IMG/VR virus record: IMGVR_UViG_3300027826_000012
Span: 1-41,897 of that record
DNA: 41,897 bases
Reading direction: 5' to 3' (one strand)
From: a virus
The notes under the pieces are model-generated. The model did no database searches. It saw only the letters and a program-made list of their open reading frames with translations, and was not told the origin of the DNA. Every line of letters starts with the position of its first letter. The first letter of the stretch is position 1. This document shows, in pieces, positions 36,371 through 41,897 of the stretch. The position numbers were made by a program, and so were the translations under genes.

Positions 36371-37698
36371 GCGGCATGGTCAACGCCTATTTCTACGGTG
36401 CATTTAATCTCAATAATATTCCGCAGACCGTGCTGCTCGACAAGCCGCTCGATTTCCCGACCGTCAAGGAGGCGCTCTTCAAGATCGCCAAGACGGAGGG
36501 CATGAAGAAGACCGGCGAGGATGTCTCGGCCAAGCAGATCCAGGTGCGCGTGCAGCTGATCGCTTCCTCGCGCAGCGGCCTCGAGGCGCTCATCGATACG
36601 CTGTTGCAATCGCTGGCGCTGCGCCAGCAGCAGCTCGTGCTGCACGCCGACGGGCGCTACTGGATCGCCGACTGCACCGACGCCAAGATTCCACTGGGGC
36701 CGCAGAACACCGTCTCGACGATCGTCACGCTGACCTTCCTGGCGCAGAACCCCTACGCCTACGCCGCGCTCTCCACCAGCGACGATACCGGCTCGGTCGC
36801 CATGACCTTCCTGTCGGGGACGACCTACCAGCTCAATCGCGTCATCACCGGCGGGGGCAACATCTACGCCTACCCGCACCTGCAGCTCAGGTACCAGACC
36901 CCCGGCGCGGCTGTCACACTGACAGCCCAGCTGAACCAGAGTTCGACCTATACCTCGCTGGCGGTCACCGCCACGCCGGTCAACCTGACCAATAACAGCA
37001 TGCTGGTGGTCGGCTATGGCACTTCCAATATGCAGATGGCGGCGGTGACGTCCGGCGGCGGCTCGGCCGGCATCACGAGCATCCCCATCCTGAACGGGTC
37101 GGGCGGCTCGTTTGTGGCGGCCACGACGTTTCCGGTGGGGACGCCGGTGTATATCTGCACGATGCTTGGCGCTTCGCTGACGAACGGGACGAACTATACC
37201 TCGATCACGCTCGACTCACCAGGGCTGCCCTCGGCCTGCGCCAACGGCGATACGCTCATCATCAATTTCCTGGGCGGGACCAGCCAGAGCGTTACTGTCA
37301 ACAAGGCCGGTGGCTATGCGGCTGGCGCGACCTCGATCACCGTCAATAGCTTCAATGCCAACGCAAATTATAGCGGAGGGGCCATCAGCAACGTGGCGGT
37401 CGTGCGCGACATCCGCCCCACCGCGCTCTCGCTGGCCGAGGTCACCGACAGCCGCACCATCACGCTGTCAGGGTCAGCTAGCCTGCCGCAGAACTTTGGC
37501 GACATTCTCGATATCTACTGCGATCCCTTTGACTCGACCAACGGTCTGACGGTGCGGAAAAATAACGTGCCGGTGGCCTTCTCCGGCGCGTTCCCGGTGC
37601 TGCAGCCCTTCTCGACGACCTTTCTGCTGCAGTTGTCCTGCCCCTCGCAGCCGACGGTGGAGCTGATTACGACCTGGACGCCCAGGTGGGTTTCTTAG
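36367..37698 (+). CDS. Distal tail protein (Dit type), 443 aa
   Basis: A GTG at 36367 overlaps the tape measure stop (GTGA), and an ATG at 36376 is equally possible. The N-terminal 140 residues have the Dit pattern (FDFPTVKEAL-like PLDFPTVKEALFKIAKTEG, IQVRVQLIASSRSGLEALID, HADGRYWIADCTDAKI). After about residue 165 come beta-rich modules, including AAGATSITVNSFNANANYSG, which resembles the insert of the tail tube protein. The C-terminal part resembles a galectin-like domain. Dit forms the hexameric hub of the tail tip to which receptor-binding proteins attach. It is the first gene after the tape measure, as in most siphoviruses. Confidence 0.8.
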   Translation: MSGMVNAYFYGAFNLNNIPQTVLLDKPLDFPTVKEALFKIAKTEGMKKTGEDVSAKQIQVRVQLIASSRSGLEALIDTLLQSLALRQQQLVLHADGRYWIADCTDAKIPLGPQNTVSTIVTLTFLAQNPYAYAALSTSDDTGSVAMTFLSGTTYQLNRVITGGGNIYAYPHLQLRYQTPGAAVTLTAQLNQSSTYTSLAVTATPVNLTNNSMLVVGYGTSNMQMAAVTSGGGSAGITSIPILNGSGGSFVAATTFPVGTPVYICTMLGASLTNGTNYTSITLDSPGLPSACANGDTLIINFLGGTSQSVTVNKAGGYAAGATSITVNSFNANANYSGGAISNVAVVRDIRPTALSLAEVTDSRTITLSGSASLPQNFGDILDIYCDPFDSTNGLTVRKNNVPVAFSGAFPVLQPFSTTFLLQLSCPSQPTVELITTWTPRWVS

Positions 37699-37713
37699 GA
37701 GGAGAAAAGAGAC

Positions 37714-39939
37714 ATGGCCTTTATCCAACTGGTGCCGCCGGTCTACTACAACATCGTGCAGTACGGGGCGGATCCCACCGGGGCGACCGATTCGACGCTG
37801 GCCATTGCGGCGGCCATCAGCGCAGCCTCCGGCCTGCGTAACGGCACGGTCTACTGCCCGCCTGGCCTCTATATCGTCTCGTCCGACCTGGCTGTTCCAT
37901 CCAACGTCAGCATCCTGGGCTCCGGGCGCGCCACCATCTTCCAGGCCGCCAACAGCAGCCAGCCCAATATCTTCAACCTCAGCAGCTCGTCGCACATTAC
38001 GATCTCGGATCTCCAGATCAACGGCAACAAGAGCGGCGTGACTGTACTCGGAACCCAGTACACGCACGAGAACGGCATCTACATGCGCGGATCCGACGAT
38101 ATTACCATCTCGCGCTGCTACATCCACGACTGCATGGTCTCCGGCATCATGGCCGATGGCGGCTCGACCAACATCATGGTCTCCAACTGCCGCATGGTCA
38201 ACAATTACGACAATCAGATCTACATCCGGGCGCAGGATACCTCGCCCTACACGCCCTGCGACTACATCACGGTGACCGGCTGCATCTGCTCGGGCGGCTC
38301 CTTCAGCGGCATCCAGATTCTGGGGAGTTCCTACTTTTCCATCACCGGCAATACCTGCTACAGCAATGGCCCGACCTCCGCGCAGGGGGATGGCATCGGC
38401 TCCGAGGGGGCGAGCTACGGTACCATCGCCGGGAACACCTGCTACAACAATGGCATTCAGGGCATCAATATCCGCTTCACCAGCGAGACGGGCGGCTCGC
38501 AGTCGAGCAGCCACATCGTGGTCTCGGGCAACACGTGCTACAACCACACCTCGACCAACGGGGATGCGGGCGGCATCTCGATAGGCGATACCGACGACAT
38601 CCAGGTCACCGGCAACCTGTGCTATGGGAACGGCTTTGGCATCAATATCAATGGCGGCAACGGCAACGGGGTGCAGCACTGCCACCTGGTGGGCAACTCG
38701 GTGCGCGGCAACTCCAACACGGGCCTGCGCATCTCCCCCGGAACGGGCAGCGTCGATTTCCTCCTGGAGAACAACTACCTGGCCGATAACGCCGGCGATA
38801 ACCTCTACGCCACCGTGCCGGTCATCATCATCGGTGGGGCCAGCCTGCGCGCCGCCGCCAGCAAAGAGGGCATCCACCTCTCGACCGGAGCAGGCGGCTC
38901 CTTCCTGCGCAATGTCGTGGTCGCCGACAACGGCGATAATGGCGTGCTGATCGACTCGACCTGCGGCGCTGTCAACATTCGCGAGTGCCATTTCGACAAT
39001 TTCACCACCAGCAGCCAGAAGCGCGCCGTGCAGGAGCAGTCAGGCGGCGGTCCGACGCTCATGTTCGACTGCCGCATCCTCAACCAGGCCAACAACCTCT
39101 ACACCTTCAACAACTCGGGGTCGAGGTACTATGACCCCCAGACCAAAGGGACGGTGACAGTGACCGGCAGCTACACGCTGCTGGCGCAGGACGAGGTGGT
39201 GCTGTGCAACCAGAGCGCCGCCATGACGCTCACCATCCCGTCCGGCATCCTCGCGAACGGGCGCATCCTGACCGTCAAGGATATCAGCGGCAACGCCTTT
39301 GCCCACCCTATCATGCTCAGCCCGGCGTCGGGAAACATCGACGGCCTCTCATCGAGGACGCTCTCGATCAACTACGGGGTGATCCGCCTCATCTCGGACG
39401 GCACCAACTGGTACGTGCTGGATCTCACGCCCACGCCGCCCATCGCGCTGTACAGCGATCAGGGCATCGCTACGACCAGCTCGCAGGGGGCTGGCGCGAC
39501 CAACACGGTCTACTTCGTCTTGCTGCCACCCCTGCAGGCGCAGGTGGTGGCCAGCGCCATGCGCGTGCGCTTCTCATCGGGTGGCGCGGGGAACTACGAC
39601 CTGGGCATCTACGACTCGACAGGGGCCAACGGCAAGCCGGGCAACCTGCTGGGTCACTGCGCCTCGACGGCCACGAGCCTGGCGTCCTCGTCGGCGACGC
39701 TCTCGCCGGCGCTGCTGGCCAACGTGACGCTGCCGCCGGGGGTGTACTGGCTGGCCTTCTGGATCTCGGATACGACGGACACCTGGAACAAGCAATCGAT
39801 CTCGGGCAATATGGCGCCGGTGATGAGCGGGACGATCACGGCGGGGCCGCTGCCCGCCAATGCCTCGTCGGTGACCGGCCTGGGCAATGCCTCGGTCATG
39901 CCGATCATCGAGGCGCTGCTGAACAACGAGTGGAGCTAG
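37714..39939 (+). CDS. Tailspike with pectate-lyase-like beta-helix (741 aa)
   Basis: The ATG at 37714 follows AGGAGGAG. The start VQYGADPTGATDSTLAIAAA followed by GTVYCPPGLYIVSSDLAVPS is the classic entry of pectate-lyase-3-like right-handed beta-helices. Many coils follow, with repeated SGNTCYN-type turns, up to about 400. A second beta-rich part (VTVTGSYTLLAQDEVVLCNQ) and a C-terminal jelly-roll-like domain (about 575-720, with NYDLGIYDSTGANGKPGNLL and PPGVYWLAFWISDT) follow. Such proteins bind or cleave host surface polysaccharide. Catalytic acids cannot be assigned from sequence. The location in the tail-tip block supports a receptor-binding or depolymerase role. Confidence 0.85.
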   Translation: MAFIQLVPPVYYNIVQYGADPTGATDSTLAIAAAISAASGLRNGTVYCPPGLYIVSSDLAVPSNVSILGSGRATIFQAANSSQPNIFNLSSSSHITISDLQINGNKSGVTVLGTQYTHENGIYMRGSDDITISRCYIHDCMVSGIMADGGSTNIMVSNCRMVNNYDNQIYIRAQDTSPYTPCDYITVTGCICSGGSFSGIQILGSSYFSITGNTCYSNGPTSAQGDGIGSEGASYGTIAGNTCYNNGIQGINIRFTSETGGSQSSSHIVVSGNTCYNHTSTNGDAGGISIGDTDDIQVTGNLCYGNGFGININGGNGNGVQHCHLVGNSVRGNSNTGLRISPGTGSVDFLLENNYLADNAGDNLYATVPVIIIGGASLRAAASKEGIHLSTGAGGSFLRNVVVADNGDNGVLIDSTCGAVNIRECHFDNFTTSSQKRAVQEQSGGGPTLMFDCRILNQANNLYTFNNSGSRYYDPQTKGTVTVTGSYTLLAQDEVVLCNQSAAMTLTIPSGILANGRILTVKDISGNAFAHPIMLSPASGNIDGLSSRTLSINYGVIRLISDGTNWYVLDLTPTPPIALYSDQGIATTSSQGAGATNTVYFVLLPPLQAQVVASAMRVRFSSGGAGNYDLGIYDSTGANGKPGNLLGHCASTATSLASSSATLSPALLANVTLPPGVYWLAFWISDTTDTWNKQSISGNMAPVMSGTITAGPLPANASSVTGLGNASVMPIIEALLNNEWS

Positions 39940-39942
39940 GCC

Positions 39943-41610
39943 ATGTTCTACTATTCGACGGTCGTGCTGGATGACACTCCGCAAGCCTACTACCGCTGCG
40001 ACGAGAGCAGCGGTAGCGTGGCGCACGACCTGACGAATAATCACTACGACGCGCAGCTCTCGGGCGGCTTCACACTCGACCAGCCGGGCGCCATCGCCAG
40101 CGACCCGGATACGGCCCTCTCGCTCAATGCCATCACCGGCCTGCTGGTGCTGCCGGTCTCGATGAACATTCCGAGCTGGTCGGCCATCTCGCTGGAGTTC
40201 TGGATCAAGACCTCCTCCGGCTGGCAGTACGTGGTCATCACCTGCAATGCCAGCAGCCAGGTGCTCTACCTCAACGGCTCGCCGGTCGCCAGTGGAGCGG
40301 GCAGCGGGGATGAGATCGTGCTGGGGCAGGACATGAGCTTCGGGGGCAGCAATGCGACGGTGGTGGTCGACGAGATAGCCGTCTACAGCTATGTGCTGCT
40401 GCCAGGCCAGGTGCAGACGCACTACCGGGCGGGGCTGCTGGCCGTCTCCGGGCTGCCGACCGACCTGTCGGTCTACAAGTACCAGCTCGTGCAGGTCTAC
40501 GCGCCGGGGGTGAGCGGCTATGGTTCGATTGGCGCCTACATCGATACGTGGCGCGATGCGCCGGTCATTTCCAATCTCAAGGAGTCCATCAACGCCGGGG
40601 CCGACCTGCTGCGCATCACCCTGCCGAGGCCGTACAACAATCCCGATCCGAACGGCCGCATCACCATGGCGGCGGGCAACGTCGTGCAGGTCTACATCTT
40701 CGGTCCGGGGCTGCCGAGCACAGGCAAGCTCAGATTTCAGGGCGTCATCGACAAATATGAGCCGAGCCTTTCGGCCAGCGGAGCGCAGCAGATCACGGTA
40801 ACGGTGACGCCCTACAGCGCGATCATCGCCGACAATGGCCAGGCCAGCACAAATACCTACGTAGGAGTGGATCCGCTGGTGATTGTCCAGGGACCGGCTG
40901 TGGGAAGCGGTACGATACTGACGCTCGATCCGGGCAATCCGAGCAGTTCGGGCCTGCCGAGTGTGAACTATACGGCCTCCTATAGCAACTGGAAGCAGCA
41001 GATGGATGATGCTATGCTCATGCTGCAGAGCGGTTCGGTGGGCTGGTTTTACCGCGTCAATACCGATAAGACGCTCACGATCAATCAGACACCGGTGACG
41101 GCCCAGCACGTGCTGGTGGTGGGCCAGCACCTCATGAGCTATCTCTACAGCTCAGACTGGACGCTGCTCAAAAATGCCATCTCATTTTTGGGCGGTGGCT
41201 CGCCGCCGGTATCGGCCTTCGTCAATGGCTCGGATATTACGACCTATGGCGAACGCATTTACTTCAAACAGGACAGCCGCGTCACACGGAGCGCCGATGC
41301 CACGACACTGGCCAACGGCATCCTGGCCTTCTACGATCGCGCCATTCTTCGCTCGACCATCGAGATTCCCGATTATCGCGGCTCACCCGGCGGCCTGGGC
41401 TATGATATCGAATCGATCAAGTCGGGCGACTCGATACAGGTCATTGATCCCTCGGTGGAACCCGAATACGTCTCGCCGGTGGCGCAGATCGTCACCGTTA
41501 CCTACAACTTCGACATGGTCAAGATCGAGCTGGGGCAGATTCAGCCCAACGAGAGCAGCGCCGTGTGGGCGCTGCAGGCACAGTTCCAGGACTTCACGAT
41601 GGTGAGCTAG
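39943..41610 (+). CDS. Tail-tip protein with N-terminal LamG-like domain (555 aa)
   Basis: The ATG at 39943 is 4 bases after the tailspike stop. Residues about 10-150 are a concanavalin A/LamG-like fold: AYYRCDESSGSVAHDLTNNH, PSWSAISLEFWIKTSSG, VDEIAVYSYVLLPGQ. This unit typically binds carbohydrate. The remaining 400 residues are a hub-type baseplate protein (YKYQLVQVYAPGVSGYGSIG, RPYNNPDPNGRI, DSIQVIDPSVEPEYV) like those following the Dit gene in Gram-positive-infecting siphoviruses. The LamG unit comes first, an uncommon order for hub proteins. The product probably forms the tail tip and helps recognise the host. Confidence 0.7.
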   Translation: MFYYSTVVLDDTPQAYYRCDESSGSVAHDLTNNHYDAQLSGGFTLDQPGAIASDPDTALSLNAITGLLVLPVSMNIPSWSAISLEFWIKTSSGWQYVVITCNASSQVLYLNGSPVASGAGSGDEIVLGQDMSFGGSNATVVVDEIAVYSYVLLPGQVQTHYRAGLLAVSGLPTDLSVYKYQLVQVYAPGVSGYGSIGAYIDTWRDAPVISNLKESINAGADLLRITLPRPYNNPDPNGRITMAAGNVVQVYIFGPGLPSTGKLRFQGVIDKYEPSLSASGAQQITVTVTPYSAIIADNGQASTNTYVGVDPLVIVQGPAVGSGTILTLDPGNPSSSGLPSVNYTASYSNWKQQMDDAMLMLQSGSVGWFYRVNTDKTLTINQTPVTAQHVLVVGQHLMSYLYSSDWTLLKNAISFLGGGSPPVSAFVNGSDITTYGERIYFKQDSRVTRSADATTLANGILAFYDRAILRSTIEIPDYRGSPGGLGYDIESIKSGDSIQVIDPSVEPEYVSPVAQIVTVTYNFDMVKIELGQIQPNESSAVWALQAQFQDFTMVS

Positions 41611-41629
41611 CGCAAGGAGGAGACACGCT

Positions 41630-41897
41630 ATGACCTTGTATGGCAATTATCCGCGCACGATCCGCTTCGAGGTCCACCAGGTGCGGCGCATTCCGGTGGA
41701 GATGGACGAGGCCACGCGCCGCTACATCGTCGAGAGCCACGAGCACGGGCGGCTGCTGCCGCAGACCATCGCCGAGCTGTTCGGCGAGCACGAGGAGGTC
41801 GAGCGCGCCCGGCTCACCTACGACCCGGAGAAGCAGCAGCTCGTCGTGCTGCTCGAGCACAGCGCCGCGTCGGGCCTGCCTCCCTACGGTTGGATGA
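41630..41897 (+). CDS. Tail-region protein, cut by the right edge (89 aa visible)
   Basis: The ATG at 41630 follows AAGGAGGAGACACGCT. The frame is open to the end of the window, so only the N-terminal part is visible. It begins with a strand-rich stretch (YGNYPRTIRFEVHQVRRIPV) and continues acidic and charged (ESHEHGRLLPQTIAELFGEH). It belongs to the tail-tip block by position. The family cannot be told from this fragment. Confidence 0.6.
   Translation, partial: MTLYGNYPRTIRFEVHQVRRIPVEMDEATRRYIVESHEHGRLLPQTIAELFGEHEEVERARLTYDPEKQQLVVLLEHSAASGLPPYGWM

Overview
The window is the left and middle part of a temperate, long-tailed (siphovirus-type) tailed phage or prophage. It carries a tyrosine integrase and two tRNA-type genes, and then an almost complete, collinear HK97-style packaging, head and tail cluster. 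G+C is high and ribosome binding sites are strong AGGAGG types. The promoters I see are of the sigma-70 type (TTGACA plus TATAAT-like), so the host is a bacterium with ordinary transcription and translation signals. I cannot fix the host from sequence alone. The style (G+C-rich, many GTG/TTG starts, small Cys-rich proteins) would suit a soil or thermophilic lineage such as Ktedonobacteria (Chloroflexota), but that is only a guess.

Layout. 1-3.6 kb: end of the early region. It holds a truncated gene at the left edge, a 41-aa membrane peptide, a DnaQ-like 3'-5' exonuclease, several unknown genes and a protein that is only the C-terminal part of an RtcB RNA ligase. 3.6-4.1 kb: a tRNA-Met(CAU)-type gene with its own promoter and a second, odd tRNA-type gene. 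4.45-6.85 kb: a leftward three-gene cassette ending in a HerA-like ATPase. 6.87-6.94 kb: a divergent promoter region. 7.0-8.55 kb: unknown genes, one containing a perfect 25-bp inverted repeat. 8.55-9.6 kb: integrase and a strong terminator. 9.6-11.9 kb: small Cys-rich (probably zinc-binding) proteins and a possible structured RNA or att-like element. 11.86-12.34 kb: an AT-rich, gene-free array of about 13 copies of AAGTGTAGWG in both orientations.

12.47-41.9 kb is one rightward late region: small terminase, a Cys-rich protein, an HslV-like Ntn hydrolase, a DUF1003-like membrane protein, a DUF5662-like protein, large terminase, portal, prohead protease fused to a scaffold, major capsid, head-tail connector genes, a histidine-rich protein, an HK97 gp10-like protein, tail completion, tail tube, the G/GT tail chaperones with a T TTT TTC slippery site, a 1275-aa tape measure, distal tail protein, a pectate-lyase-like tailspike, a LamG-containing tail-tip protein and a gene cut by the right edge. 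Genes are mostly separated by a few bases or overlap by ATGA/GTGA, so they are probably translated in a coupled way from few promoters. No lysis genes, replicative helicase or recognisable CI-like repressor are visible, so these should lie outside the window or be divergent.

The least explained elements are the AAGTGTAGWG array in front of the terminase, the RtcB fragment beside the tRNA genes, the HslV-like protein without an unfoldase, the HerA cassette, the perfect inverted repeat, the His-rich protein and the possible RNA/att element at 10.7-10.95 kb.
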